Part shown: positions 1 to 9,646 of the stretch, in pieces | How the letters are laid out: the number at the start of each line of letters is the position of its first letter | Numbering within the stretch: the first letter of the stretch is position 1 | Origin: Clostridia bacterium | Lineage (GTDB): Bacteria > Bacillota > Clostridia > Oscillospirales > Acutalibacteraceae | Assembly (NCBI GenBank): GCA_017507805.1 | Contig: JAFWAC010000029.1 | Coordinates: 1-64,000 of the forward strand | Direction of reading: 5' to 3' | Length of the DNA: 64,000 nucleotides | The notes under the pieces: model-generated | The model's input: the letters and a program-made list of their open reading frames with translations, nothing else | What the model was told of the DNA's origin: nothing | The model's database searches: none | Translations under genes and position numbers: made by a program

Positions 1-1
1 A

Positions 2-1471
2 ATTAAGGAATATCCTATGCTTGGCTATATGCGTAGCCGTTATTCTCACGAGGAAATAAAAGAGATTGTTGCCTTTGGCGCGCTTTACGGTATAGAGCTT
101 GTCCCCTGCATACAAACCCTTGCGCATCTTAAGGGCTTGCTTAAATGGATACATCACTCAACCCTTAAGGATGTTAATGATGTTTTGCTTGTTGACCATG
201 AGCCTACATACGAATTTATTGAAAGCGTTGTTAAAACAATGCGTGAAATCTATACTACCGATAGAATTCATATCGGTATGGACGAGGCGTTTTTATTAGG
301 TCGCGGTGCTTATATGAACAAGCACGGTGCGGTTGAGGAACACGAAATTTTCACACGCCACATTAACCGCGTGGTGGATATCTGCCTGAAAAACGGCTTT
401 TCCAAGCAGATTATGTGGTCGGCTAATGTGACTAAGGGAGAAATTCCAAAATCCGTAAGTATGGTTAAGTGGGATTACTATCGCGCAGAAAAGCAACAAT
501 ATTACAATGCCTTGATGGCTTGCAAGGGGAGGGCGGAAAATATTATTTTCGGTGACTCGGCTTATAAGTGCACAGGTATCGCCTCTACCCAAAGATTCAG
601 CATTATGGTTGCCGAGCCTGCTCTTTCTGCCTGTGACGAGGTGGGGATAAAAGATTTTTTACTTACCTCATGGGGTGATATGGGAGCTGAGTGCACAGCA
701 TTTTCTCCGCTTCCGAGTTTACAGCTTCACAGCGAATTTGCCTATTCTAATTCTATTGAATATGATTATGTAAGCCGCAGACTTGAGGCTACCGTAGGCG
801 TGCCGTACGAGCCTTTTCTGGACATAGATTACTGCAATCTTTTGCCCGGATCAGATGTGGTGGTTGCTCTGAACGCAGGAACAGCATTGCTTTATCAGGA
901 TGTTTTAAACGGTGTGCTGGATAAGCATGTGGCTAACGCACCCGATGCTAAGGAATACCTTGAAAAGGGAATAGAGCTTTTCCGAAATTATATGGAAAAA
1001 TATCCCGAATATGCATATATTTTCAGGGTTCAGCAGGCATTCTGCAAGGCATTGATTATTAAATGGAATTTGGGAGTAAGAACAACAAATGCTTACCTTA
1101 AAGGCGATAAAGAAGCGCTTATGCAAATAGCCGAAAAGGATATTCCTGCTGTTACAGAGGATATAATGGCGCTGTATACCGCACTTAAAAATCAGTGGTA
1201 TAGAGAGGCTAAGAAAAACGGCTTTGATGTTCAGGATATTCGCTTCGGCGGTCTTGTAAACCGACTTGCCGCAGTCCGCGAGCGACTTATTGCCTACTGC
1301 AACGGTGAGGAGGAGCGCATAGAGGAGCTTGAGCTTGAGCGACAGTTCTTTGATAACCGCAAGGATCCTGCTATTTATACCGATTGGATTGGAAATAAGC
1401 ACGAAAATCCTTACACCGATTGCATTTTCTATGACCGCAATGTTACTTGTAATATGCTCTCGGGCAATTAG
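2..1471 (+). CDS. GH20 family beta-N-acetylhexosaminidase, 5'-truncated by window edge
   Basis: Removes terminal beta-linked GlcNAc or GalNAc from glycans. The reading frame is open from base 2 (I-K-E-Y-P before the first Met at 17), so the true start lies upstream of the window. The segment EYPMLGYMRSRY and the following 'GIELVPCIQTLAHL' are typical of the GH20 catalytic barrel, and the motif HIGMDEA carries the adjacent Asp-Glu pair (bases 281-286) that GH20 enzymes use for substrate-assisted catalysis. The usual form is H-x-G-G-D-E, so the Met before DE is a small deviation. The C-terminal third is mostly helical and has no recognised domain. Whether a signal peptide exists cannot be seen. 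It is followed after 57 bases by a GH101-like gene and probably shares its transcript. Confidence 0.85.
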   Translation: MKEYPMLGYMRSRYSHEEIKEIVAFGALYGIELVPCIQTLAHLKGLLKWIHHSTLKDVNDVLLVDHEPTYEFIESVVKTMREIYTTDRIHIGMDEAFLLGRGAYMNKHGAVEEHEIFTRHINRVVDICLKNGFSKQIMWSANVTKGEIPKSVSMVKWDYYRAEKQQYYNALMACKGRAENIIFGDSAYKCTGIASTQRFSIMVAEPALSACDEVGIKDFLLTSWGDMGAECTAFSPLPSLQLHSEFAYSNSIEYDYVSRRLEATVGVPYEPFLDIDYCNLLPGSDVVVALNAGTALLYQDVLNGVLDKHVANAPDAKEYLEKGIELFRNYMEKYPEYAYIFRVQQAFCKALIIKWNLGVRTTNAYLKGDKEALMQIAEKDIPAVTEDIMALYTALKNQWYREAKKNGFDVQDIRFGGLVNRLAAVRERLIAYCNGEEERIEELELERQFFDNRKDPAIYTDWIGNKHENPYTDCIFYDRNVTCNMLSGN

Positions 1472-1528
1472 CAATATTAAATATGAGGTAATTTTTCCTA
1501 TATATTAATTTTTTAAAGGGTGTTAGTT

Positions 1529-4213
1529 ATGGATAATATTAAATGCTTCGAAATGCTTTCTACACTTGAATATTGCGCAAGAATAGACGGTGACAGTCTT
1601 AGCGTGCTGTTGGATAAAAGAATGCCGCAGGCTATGGCATATCTTTATAAGGATGGCTGCATTACAGGTACAGGAAATGTGGCTGACCAAGAAAATTATT
1701 ATTTAATAAACGGCGAAAAAAAGGTGCCTGAGGTGATTTTTGAACGCGTTGATGGCTCTCGGGCAAAATATACCGTAAAAACCGAAACCCTTGAATTTGC
1801 TTATGAATACAGCATCAGGGAAAATACGCTTGTCAAAAAAATGCTTTATTTAAATGGTGATTGTGATAAAAACGAGCTTTGGATAGAGGAAAACAACCCG
1901 ATATTTTATGTAGATTCTACTATACCGCAGGCAGGTGTTGCGGCTTCTAACACATCAACCAAGCCCGGATGCGGACCGGTAGGTGCCGAAATGTCAGGTT
2001 ATCTTGACAGTATGGTAGGCGATACCATTAAGGATTGTGGCTTTGTTTTTGTTTGGAACAGTAAGGTTGCAGCTACCGTTTACACTCCCTCTGCCTTTTA
2101 CTGTCCATATAGCCTTGAGGTTGTAAACGGTGAGGATAAAACTACCGGTACTGTTTATTCGGGTAAATATTACCACCGCTTAAAGGAAGGCACCCGTGTT
2201 GAGAGAGAAGACGCAAACGGCGAAATCAATCCTGTTTTTTACGAGAGTATTATAGGCTTTGCAGATGATGTTAATAATTCCGGTAAAGTGGATTGGCAGG
2301 ATGCCGCTTTGTGGCTTCGCAAGGTAGTTCCGCAAATGCCGCAAAAGCTCAAGGATTATCTTAAGGTTGGCTCTTGGGGTCAGGCAAGATTTGCCTTTCC
2401 GGGTGATGTGACCTTAAAAGACGGTATTCCCGGATTTACCAAAATTTTCGGTACATACCGCCAGTATCTTGAGTTACAGAAAAGATTGCGTAACCTTACA
2501 GACGGATTAACCCGTCAGACCTATTGTGTGGTGGGATGGCAGGGTCGCGGTCATGATTACGGCTGGCCCGATTTATCCGAACAGCCTGTAAACCCCGTAT
2601 TAGGAACCTCTGATACTATAAATATGTATAAAAAGCTCTTTGATGAGTGCGGTGGCGACCTTTCCTTCCATATAAATCAAAGTGATGTTGACAGTCACAC
2701 AAGCATAACCTTCAGACGAATTCCGACTATTGAACATCCCTTTGGCAATGCTTCAATAGTCAGCAATACGGCATCTATAAGAGAAGCGCATTGGTTTGGC
2801 TGGCCTTATTGGCAGAATTCCCATTATTACGATTTTATAAAAGGGTATGTTACAAACCGTCAAAACGCATTTATTGATAAGTATTTTGCTCCGTTTATTA
2901 TGTATCAGGATGTTATGACCGACCGCAAGGTTTTGGGCTACGGTATAATTGAGGATCAATATGGCAAGGCGCGTCAGATGCAACATTGGGCGAGCTTCGG
3001 AATAAATATGGCTACCGAGGTGTACAGTCAGGAAAAATTCTTTAATGGGCAGTTTTTATTCCTCACATCCTACGGCTTTAACAAAATAGACAGCTTTGTG
3101 CTTGCAGGAAATGCCCAATTCGCGGCAACACGCGCCTTTAAAACCCAGAAACGCGACCTTGTGTGGGGCTATATCGGCAATAATTCCGGCTCTATATCCC
3201 GCGGAGGCAACCGTTTGGTAAATTCTATGGCAGCAAAGAGGCTGATAGTTTCGTTTGTGAATATGGGAATGTTGTCTCAGGCAGAGCTTATAAGCTTTGA
3301 GGAAAACGCGGAGAGAGCTGTTACCGTTTGGAGTGGCGGACTGACCGTAGAATACAGCAGCTTTAACGATTGTATAACCGTTAAAAAGAACGGTAAGCTT
3401 ATTGCCTGTGATGATAATTGCTGTGTTCCGGCACCCGATTCAAGTAAGCGCGCATTTGTTTACAATAAAATTGATGCAAGGGTTACATGGGATCTGCCCG
3501 AATGTCTTGCAGAGTGTGATAAGCTTTCACTTTATCGCCTTACAGCTAACGGCAGGGTTTTCGTTGACGAAATCACTGCATCAAACGGTAGGATTACCTT
3601 TGATGCTTTGGGCGAGAATATTTATTTGCTCACCTCAGAAAAGGAGATGACCTCTCAAAAAGAAAATCTTGCGCTTCTTGCCAGACTTAACGCATCTTCA
3701 AGAAACAGTGAGGAAAAAAACTGCAAGAAAGTAAGCTACGGTGCAAAGCTTGTTGCAATTTCTAAGGAGCTTGCTCCGACAGGCAGATGGACCGATACAA
3801 TTTTTGCTGTGAATAGTAATATGCTTGACAGTGAAGGCAACCTTTTGGCAGAGTATCCCTGCAGTCCTAATTGTACGGTAGACGGTGACCCTGACACCTA
3901 TTGGGAGCCTAACGATGACCCCGAGGTGGCGCCTATAGATATGGCAGACGGTGAAGCATATCTCGAATACAGATTTGATAGTATTAAAGAGGTTAGTCAA
4001 GTGGTTGTAAATGAGGTGTCATTGGACGACTCGCGGGTTACAGACTTTGAAATAAGATACTATAATGGCAGTGATTGGGCAACCGCCTTTAAGGGCAAGG
4101 AAATACCCGGTTTACCTATAAATTTCGCTGCATTAGAAACCGAGGCTATAAGATTTGTAATTACCGGCGCTAAGGGTAATGTACCGCGTATATCGAATGT
4201 TGAAATATATTAA
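1529..4213 (+). CDS. GH101-like glycosidase with C-terminal F5/8-type (CBM32-like) domain, cytosolic paralogue
   Basis: Predicted 894-residue glycosidase. ATG 1529 is preferred to GTG 1520 because AAAGGG lies 8 bases upstream of it. No signal peptide or membrane helix is visible. The N-terminal ~250 residues look like a beta-sandwich. A barrel follows with VGWQGRGHDYGWPD and a pair D461 (MYQDV) and E497 (NMATEVY), 36 residues apart. Endo-alpha-N-acetylgalactosaminidases of GH101 have nucleophile and acid/base about 32 residues apart in a comparable setting, so a GH101/GH129-type fold is inferred, not proven. Residues ~770-894 (CTVDGDPDTYW onward) resemble a discoidin/CBM32 sugar-binding module. 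It is a tandem paralogue of the next gene, which does carry a membrane anchor. GalNAc-type substrates are plausible given the GH20, GH95 and GH35 neighbours. Confidence 0.6.
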   Translation: MDNIKCFEMLSTLEYCARIDGDSLSVLLDKRMPQAMAYLYKDGCITGTGNVADQENYYLINGEKKVPEVIFERVDGSRAKYTVKTETLEFAYEYSIRENTLVKKMLYLNGDCDKNELWIEENNPIFYVDSTIPQAGVAASNTSTKPGCGPVGAEMSGYLDSMVGDTIKDCGFVFVWNSKVAATVYTPSAFYCPYSLEVVNGEDKTTGTVYSGKYYHRLKEGTRVEREDANGEINPVFYESIIGFADDVNNSGKVDWQDAALWLRKVVPQMPQKLKDYLKVGSWGQARFAFPGDVTLKDGIPGFTKIFGTYRQYLELQKRLRNLTDGLTRQTYCVVGWQGRGHDYGWPDLSEQPVNPVLGTSDTINMYKKLFDECGGDLSFHINQSDVDSHTSITFRRIPTIEHPFGNASIVSNTASIREAHWFGWPYWQNSHYYDFIKGYVTNRQNAFIDKYFAPFIMYQDVMTDRKVLGYGIIEDQYGKARQMQHWASFGINMATEVYSQEKFFNGQFLFLTSYGFNKIDSFVLAGNAQFAATRAFKTQKRDLVWGYIGNNSGSISRGGNRLVNSMAAKRLIVSFVNMGMLSQAELISFEENAERAVTVWSGGLTVEYSSFNDCITVKKNGKLIACDDNCCVPAPDSSKRAFVYNKIDARVTWDLPECLAECDKLSLYRLTANGRVFVDEITASNGRITFDALGENIYLLTSEKEMTSQKENLALLARLNASSRNSEEKNCKKVSYGAKLVAISKELAPTGRWTDTIFAVNSNMLDSEGNLLAEYPCSPNCTVDGDPDTYWEPNDDPEVAPIDMADGEAYLEYRFDSIKEVSQVVVNEVSLDDSRVTDFEIRYYNGSDWATAFKGKEIPGLPINFAALETEAIRFVITGAKGNVPRISNVEIY

Positions 4214-4303
4214 ATTAATGCCCTGTCAGAAAAAAATAATGTCGGGTTTGTGGTGTTCTTTATACCTGAAGCAATATTTTTATAAAAATATGCAATATTC
4301 TAA

Positions 4304-4332
4304 TTGTCAAGGTTTATAAAATGTTATATAAT
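4304..4332 (+). promoter_or_regulatory. Sigma-A type promoter for the membrane-anchored GH101-like gene
   Basis: TTGTCA (4304-4309), a 17-base spacer and a perfect TATAAT (4327-4332), 41 bases upstream of the ATG at 4374. It implies that the second GH101-like gene can be transcribed separately from the upstream pair. Confidence 0.8.
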
Positions 4333-4373
4333 AATTATGTTGTATTTTGTAAATTTTATATGGAGGTATACTA

Positions 4374-7271
4374 ATGAAATTCTTTGAAAAGAAACAAAAC
4401 CAACTGTTGGTAATTGTGATTTTAGTGGTTGCAATTATTCTTACAGCTTCCGTTATTTGCTTGTGGCCGTCCTCTACAACTCCAACGACCAAACCAAGCG
4501 AAAATATCGGCATTGGCAATCCGGAGTTTGGCAAGGGTATGAATTTTGACCCTAATAATGTTTTTGCAGCATATACAGCAAAAGGAAATGTTGAAATTAT
4601 TAAGAGCGATGATTTAACCGTTGTTATGGATAAAACCAAGGCTCTCCCCTTAGCTTATCAGTTAAGCAACGGCGCGTATATGCTTGGTGCGGGTGAATCT
4701 GTTACCGATTATTACACCATAAATGCCAAGGATTATAAGCCTGAGGTAAGCTTCAAGAAAATAGACGGTTCATCTGTTGAGTATACCTTAAGCTTTAAGG
4801 ATGTTAAGCTATCAAGCAGTGTTACTAAAAACCTTACCGTTTGTTATGAATTCAAGGTAGAGGGTAATGAGCTTGTGAAGAAAATGAAATCCTTGGAGGG
4901 TGACGATGCCAAAACAGAGCTTTGGATTATGGACACTGCACCGATGCTTCAGGTTGACGGTCAGATGACCGATTCGGGTGTTGCAGCTTCAAGCTCACAG
5001 GCGAAAAGCGGTCAGGGCAACAAGCTTGAGGATATGATTGGTAAGCTTTCCGAGCTTAAAAGCGGCCGTATTCCAAACAGCAGCTTCTCCTTTGTGTGGA
5101 ATAACGGTGCGGCAGGTACAATTTATACTTCATCTGCCTTTACCAATCCTTATACTGCCGAGATTAAGAATGACGGTTCAAGCTCAAAGGCAGTAATTTA
5201 TGCAGGTACATATTATCACAGACTTTCCGGCGGCACCCGCGTTCAAAAAGAGGATTTGTCGGGCAAGGTGAGTGATGTGCTCTACGAGGCAAGAGTAGGT
5301 ATCGTTTCGGATGTGAATTCAACAAATTCTGTTGATTGGCAGGATGCCGCAATTTGGCTCAAGGGTGAAATTCCTCAAATGACTGAGGAGCTTTACGAAT
5401 ATTTGCAGACAGGTTCATGGGGACAGTCTTTGATGGCATTCCCTTCCTCAACTTATGTTAAAGAAAGTAAGAATTTACCGGCATACAGCTATATTCACGG
5501 CACATTAGAGCAGTATTTAAATGCTCAGAAATATCTTTACAATATGACTGACGGTGTAGGTAAAAACGCTTACTGTATGGTTGGCTGGCAGGGCAGAGGT
5601 CACGATTATGGTTGGCCCGACCTTTCCGAGCAGATTGTTAATCCGGCAATCGGCGACACAAAAATCTGGAATGAATACAGCAAGAAATTTGCCGAGTACG
5701 GCGGTATTCTTTCCTTCCATGTAAATCAGAGTGATATTTCGAATGCAAGCCTTATTTACAACAGAGCTGAGAGCGATACAAGCAAATTCGGTAACAGCTC
5801 GATATGGATTGATAAGAAAACGGTTAATGTTAGTGAAGACTACTTTGGCTGGACAACATACACACTTTCTCATTACACCGATTTTATAAAGGGCTATGCG
5901 CTTACCCGTCACGATGCCTTTATCGAAAAATATTACGCACCCTTTATTATGTATATGGATGTATTTACCAACCATCCTTACGGTGATTACGGCGCCGCTG
6001 AGGAGGAATATGCCAAGGCGCGTGAAATCCAACATTGGAAAGCTAACGGCGTTAATGTGGGTACAGAATACTATAGTCAGGAAAAATATCTTAACGGGCA
6101 ACAGTTGTTCCTTGGCACAATAGGATATAGTATCATCGATTGCTTTATGATGACCGGTAATGCAAAGGGCGGCAATTTCTCCCAGGCAGACGACCGCGGT
6201 GATCTGCGCGTTTGGGGTTATCTTGGCACAAACGGTGCCAGCTTCTCACAGAGCAACAACAATATCTATACCAATATGTTATCAAAGCTGTATACCGGTT
6301 CTTTCCTTAACTGTGGTATACTTTGGGATGCAGGCTTGCTATCTTATGAGGAAACTGACGAATACCGTAAAACTGTTTGGGGTGACGGTATTGTAGCCGA
6401 GTATAACAAGGAAACTGATGTTTTCAAGGTTACAAAGAACGGTGATATAATAGCCTTTGGTAGCGATGTTATATTCCCCGTTCCGGATGATGAGAACCGC
6501 GCATTAGTATACTGCAATATTGGCAGGGAGGCTACCTGGCGCTTGCCTGAGGGTCTTGAGGGTGCTAAGAATGTGGTACTTTATAAGCTTACACCCAATG
6601 GTCGTACTTATGTAGAAACCTTAGATGTCAAGGATAAATCTGTTACCTTTACAATGTTGGGCAACACCTCTTATCTCTTGGAAAAGGGCAAGAAGGCATC
6701 CAAAACCTCAAAGGAGAATCTTGCGGTGCTTTCTAACATAAGCGGTTCTTCTAAGGATGATACAGGCAAAAATGCAAATAACGAATCTGCTAACCAGATT
6801 ACCCTTTCGATTCCAAAGAGCAAAGCTCCCACAGGAAATTGGAATGATACTCTTAAAACCTTGCTTCCGTCTATGTTTGATAAGAACGGCGGTATAAAGT
6901 ATGAGTACCCCTGCAGACCTGCTTGCACGGTCGATGGTGATGTTAATACCTGGTGGCAGCCTAACGGAGACACCTCCTTTGAAACACCCGATTTGGAAGA
7001 CGGCGAGGCATATATCGAATATAAATTTGATTCTAAGAAAACCAAGGTATCAAGTGTTAAGATTAAGGAAATCTCTGCTGACAGTGATAAGGTTACTAAA
7101 TTCAAAATTCAGGGTATGAAAAACGGCAAATTCGTTACACTTTACGAGGGTACCGAAATTCCTGATAAGACTATTACCTTTGAAAGGATAGAAACCTCAA
7201 GAATTCGTGTAGTAATTCTTGCTGCAAAATCAAACACACCACGAATTGCCGAGGTTGAAATTTACGAATAA
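4374..7271 (+). CDS. GH101-like glycosidase with N-terminal membrane anchor and C-terminal F5/8-type domain
   Basis: 965 residues, started by GGAGG 7 bases before the ATG. Residues ~10-31 form one hydrophobic helix, so the enzyme is probably surface-exposed and tethered by an uncleaved signal anchor. The rest aligns throughout with the preceding gene: beta-sandwich, VGWQGRGHDYGWPD, then D529 (MYMDV) and E565 (NVGTEYY), with the same 36-residue spacing, and a discoidin-like module from about residue 840 (CTVDGDVNTWW). A role as an extracellular alpha-GalNAc-directed or related glycosidase is an inference from the GH101-like motif layout. The gene has its own promoter and ends at a hairpin terminator, so it forms a single-gene unit. 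The pair suggests outside/inside division of labour on related substrates. Confidence 0.6.
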   Translation: MKFFEKKQNQLLVIVILVVAIILTASVICLWPSSTTPTTKPSENIGIGNPEFGKGMNFDPNNVFAAYTAKGNVEIIKSDDLTVVMDKTKALPLAYQLSNGAYMLGAGESVTDYYTINAKDYKPEVSFKKIDGSSVEYTLSFKDVKLSSSVTKNLTVCYEFKVEGNELVKKMKSLEGDDAKTELWIMDTAPMLQVDGQMTDSGVAASSSQAKSGQGNKLEDMIGKLSELKSGRIPNSSFSFVWNNGAAGTIYTSSAFTNPYTAEIKNDGSSSKAVIYAGTYYHRLSGGTRVQKEDLSGKVSDVLYEARVGIVSDVNSTNSVDWQDAAIWLKGEIPQMTEELYEYLQTGSWGQSLMAFPSSTYVKESKNLPAYSYIHGTLEQYLNAQKYLYNMTDGVGKNAYCMVGWQGRGHDYGWPDLSEQIVNPAIGDTKIWNEYSKKFAEYGGILSFHVNQSDISNASLIYNRAESDTSKFGNSSIWIDKKTVNVSEDYFGWTTYTLSHYTDFIKGYALTRHDAFIEKYYAPFIMYMDVFTNHPYGDYGAAEEEYAKAREIQHWKANGVNVGTEYYSQEKYLNGQQLFLGTIGYSIIDCFMMTGNAKGGNFSQADDRGDLRVWGYLGTNGASFSQSNNNIYTNMLSKLYTGSFLNCGILWDAGLLSYEETDEYRKTVWGDGIVAEYNKETDVFKVTKNGDIIAFGSDVIFPVPDDENRALVYCNIGREATWRLPEGLEGAKNVVLYKLTPNGRTYVETLDVKDKSVTFTMLGNTSYLLEKGKKASKTSKENLAVLSNISGSSKDDTGKNANNESANQITLSIPKSKAPTGNWNDTLKTLLPSMFDKNGGIKYEYPCRPACTVDGDVNTWWQPNGDTSFETPDLEDGEAYIEYKFDSKKTKVSSVKIKEISADSDKVTKFKIQGMKNGKFVTLYEGTEIPDKTITFERIETSRIRVVILAAKSNTPRIAEVEIYE

Positions 7272-7284
7272 TTCAGTTTTAAAG

Positions 7285-7319
7285 ACAGGCTGTCGCTTGT
7301 AGTGGCGGCAACCTGTTTT
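7285..7319 (+). terminator. Intrinsic terminator after the anchored GH101-like gene
   Basis: ACAGG (7285-7289) pairs with CCTGT (7312-7316). An inner TGTCGC/GGCGGCA stem follows after one mismatch, and TTT follows the stem. It lies 13 bases after the stop codon. Confidence 0.6.
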
Positions 7320-7350
7320 GCATTTTGAAGCAAAAACAGAGCATTTAAGC

Positions 7351-7379
7351 TTGAAAGCAATATACCAATATACTATAAT
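7351..7379 (+). promoter_or_regulatory. Sigma-A type promoter for the GH95-GH35 operon
   Basis: TTGAAA (7351-7356), a 17-base spacer and TATAAT (7374-7379), 41 bases upstream of the GH95 start codon. Confidence 0.8.
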
Positions 7380-7420
7380 ACTAATGCGAAGCGACCATAT
7401 TTTTCAGGAGGTTTTGGTCT

Positions 7421-9628
7421 ATGGAATTTAATAAGCCTATAAAAACATGGGATGAAGGTTTACAGCTTGGAAATGGTACAATAGGATGTCTTGTCTGGAA
7501 TGACAATCCTTTAAAATTCAGTATTGACCGTACAGATTTGTGGGAAGCTACACCCGCACCGCAAACTCTCAGGGACGATTTCACCTATGAAAATATGGTG
7601 ACACTTATGAAGGAGGGAAGATTTGACGAGCTTCACCCCATATTTGATGATTGTTACAGCCATATTACACCAACAAAGATTTTAGGCGGCAGAATTGAGC
7701 TTGATTTCGGTGCTGAGGTGGAAAAAATCAGCTATAAGCTTGACCGCCGTGCTCCCATTGCCAAGGTAGATTTTGAAGTGAACGGCAAAAGCGTATCGGT
7801 AGAAAGCTTTGTTTTTGCTGACGATTGCATCGGAATGATAAGGATAAACGGAACAAAAAATGTGAATTACAGTGTTATCCGTCCTGATTACGGTATCATA
7901 GGTGAGGAGGCGCATTCCTCAAAAAAGCCCGGAGAAATTACAAACGGTAATATAAGCGATATGCGATTTCCGGCACCTTATATTATCGACCAACCCAATC
8001 TTAGGGGCTTTATCCAGTCAACGGGCAAGAATTTTCAGTATGCATTGCTTGCAAGCTGTTTTGAGATTGATAGCGGCTTATTAATTGTTTATACGATAGA
8101 CAAGGGCAGTGATGATGATAACCTCATCATACTTACAGAAAAACTGCACAAGTATTTTAATTCAGGCTTTCAAAAGGTTTCGCAACAGCATCTTGCGTGG
8201 TGGAAGGAATATTATTCCAAATCGGATATCAGGCTTTCGGATTCTACCCTGCAGGAAATTTGGGATGTGGGTAATTATCTGCTTGCCTGTGTTTCGCGCA
8301 AGGGCTCACCTCCAATGCCGCTTCAGGGTGTTTTCACTGCTGATTGCGGAATTTTGCCCCCTTGGAAGGGTGACTACCACAACGATACCAATACTCAAAT
8401 GAGCTATTACAGCTATATGAAAGCAAACCATTTGGAGCAGGGCGCAAGCTTTGTAGACTTTCTGGCTGACCTGATGCCTCAGTTCAAAAAGTTTGCAAAG
8501 GAATTTTTTGACGCAGACGATGCAATTAATGTTCCCGGTGTTATGACAATTGATGGTAAGCCTATGGGCGGATGGTGCCAATATTCACTGAGTATCACTA
8601 CTGCAATATGGCTTTGCCGTAATTTAGAGGATTATTATAACTATACTCTTGATAAAAATTATTTTAATGAGGTGCTTTATCCCTTTATGGTAGGCACGGA
8701 ACGCTGTATTATGCGTTGGCTTGTCCCCACAGAGGATGGCAAGCTAAAGCTTGTGCTTTCCACCACACCCGAATGGGCAAACAATTCTCCCGACTCCTGT
8801 TTTTTTGATACCAATACTAATTACGATTTGATGCTTTTGCATTATTTGTATGAGAAGCTTATCAAATATGCAATGGAGCTTAACGACCCGAATATAGAGC
8901 ATTATATGGATATAAAATCCAAGCTTCCCGATTATTATTCGGACAGCAGGGGATATCAGCTGACAAAGGATAAACCGCTTACCAGTAGTCACCGTCATTT
9001 TTCCCACCTTATGGGTATATATCCTTTAAGAACTATTACTTGGGATAAGCCTGCCGAGCGTGACCTGATAAGCAAGAGTATTCTTGAGCTTGAAAGAAAC
9101 GGTATGTCTTATTGGGTGGGATTTTCTTTCCCTTGGATGTCACAGCTTTATACTGTTTCACACAATGGCGAGGGCGCGGCATATATGCTTAAGCTTTTTT
9201 ATGAAAGCATTTGTCTGCCTAACGGCTTCCACTGTAACGGCGACTATAAGCACCACGGTATTACCGTTTTCAGGTACCGTCCCGTAACGCTTGAAGCAAA
9301 TATGGCGGCTATGGATGCCGTTCAGGAAATGTTGCTTTACGGTGTGGACGGTACAATAAGGGTATTCCCCGCAATTTCTAAGGAGCTGGCAGAGAAGGGT
9401 GCAGAGTTTAAAACACTTCGAGTTGAGGGTGCAGCTCTTGTATCTGCTAAGATTGAAAGAAATGTTGTTGAATACATAAAAATAAATGCTTTAAAGGGCG
9501 GAACATTCACTATAATTCTTCCAAATGAAATGATTCCGTCAAGCACAGCCGGAATAATCAGTAATGAAAATGGCAAGCTTGTGTATGATTTCAGGGAAAA
9601 CGAAACCTTGATTTTGAAGCATAAATAA
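7421..9628 (+). CDS. GH95 family alpha-L-fucosidase (or alpha-galactosidase), cytosolic
   Basis: 735 residues, with AGGAGG 9 bases before ATG. GH95 enzymes are inverting alpha-1,2-L-fucosidases, and some members cleave alpha-L-galactose. The N-terminal sandwich begins with LQLGNGTIGCLVW. The (alpha/alpha)6 barrel contains HNDTNTQ (residues 320-326), the equivalent of the GH95 strand carrying the base-activating asparagines. T-P-E451 is the likely general acid. The later SSHRHFSHLMG (522-531) matches the family signature SHRHxSHL. No signal peptide is visible, so the substrate is likely imported oligosaccharide. It shares a transcript with the GH35 gene 18 bases downstream. Fucose removal before galactose release is the logical order on blood-group or mucin glycans. 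Confidence 0.88.
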   Translation: MEFNKPIKTWDEGLQLGNGTIGCLVWNDNPLKFSIDRTDLWEATPAPQTLRDDFTYENMVTLMKEGRFDELHPIFDDCYSHITPTKILGGRIELDFGAEVEKISYKLDRRAPIAKVDFEVNGKSVSVESFVFADDCIGMIRINGTKNVNYSVIRPDYGIIGEEAHSSKKPGEITNGNISDMRFPAPYIIDQPNLRGFIQSTGKNFQYALLASCFEIDSGLLIVYTIDKGSDDDNLIILTEKLHKYFNSGFQKVSQQHLAWWKEYYSKSDIRLSDSTLQEIWDVGNYLLACVSRKGSPPMPLQGVFTADCGILPPWKGDYHNDTNTQMSYYSYMKANHLEQGASFVDFLADLMPQFKKFAKEFFDADDAINVPGVMTIDGKPMGGWCQYSLSITTAIWLCRNLEDYYNYTLDKNYFNEVLYPFMVGTERCIMRWLVPTEDGKLKLVLSTTPEWANNSPDSCFFDTNTNYDLMLLHYLYEKLIKYAMELNDPNIEHYMDIKSKLPDYYSDSRGYQLTKDKPLTSSHRHFSHLMGIYPLRTITWDKPAERDLISKSILELERNGMSYWVGFSFPWMSQLYTVSHNGEGAAYMLKLFYESICLPNGFHCNGDYKHHGITVFRYRPVTLEANMAAMDAVQEMLLYGVDGTIRVFPAISKELAEKGAEFKTLRVEGAALVSAKIERNVVEYIKINALKGGTFTIILPNEMIPSSTAGIISNENGKLVYDFRENETLILKHK

Positions 9629-9646
9629 TTCTGTGGTGGTGCAAAG

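Noticed and set aside
905..1474. 189-codon - strand frame opposite the GH20 gene
   Set aside because: Antisense shadow of the GH20 coding region; no ribosome site and no recognisable domain.
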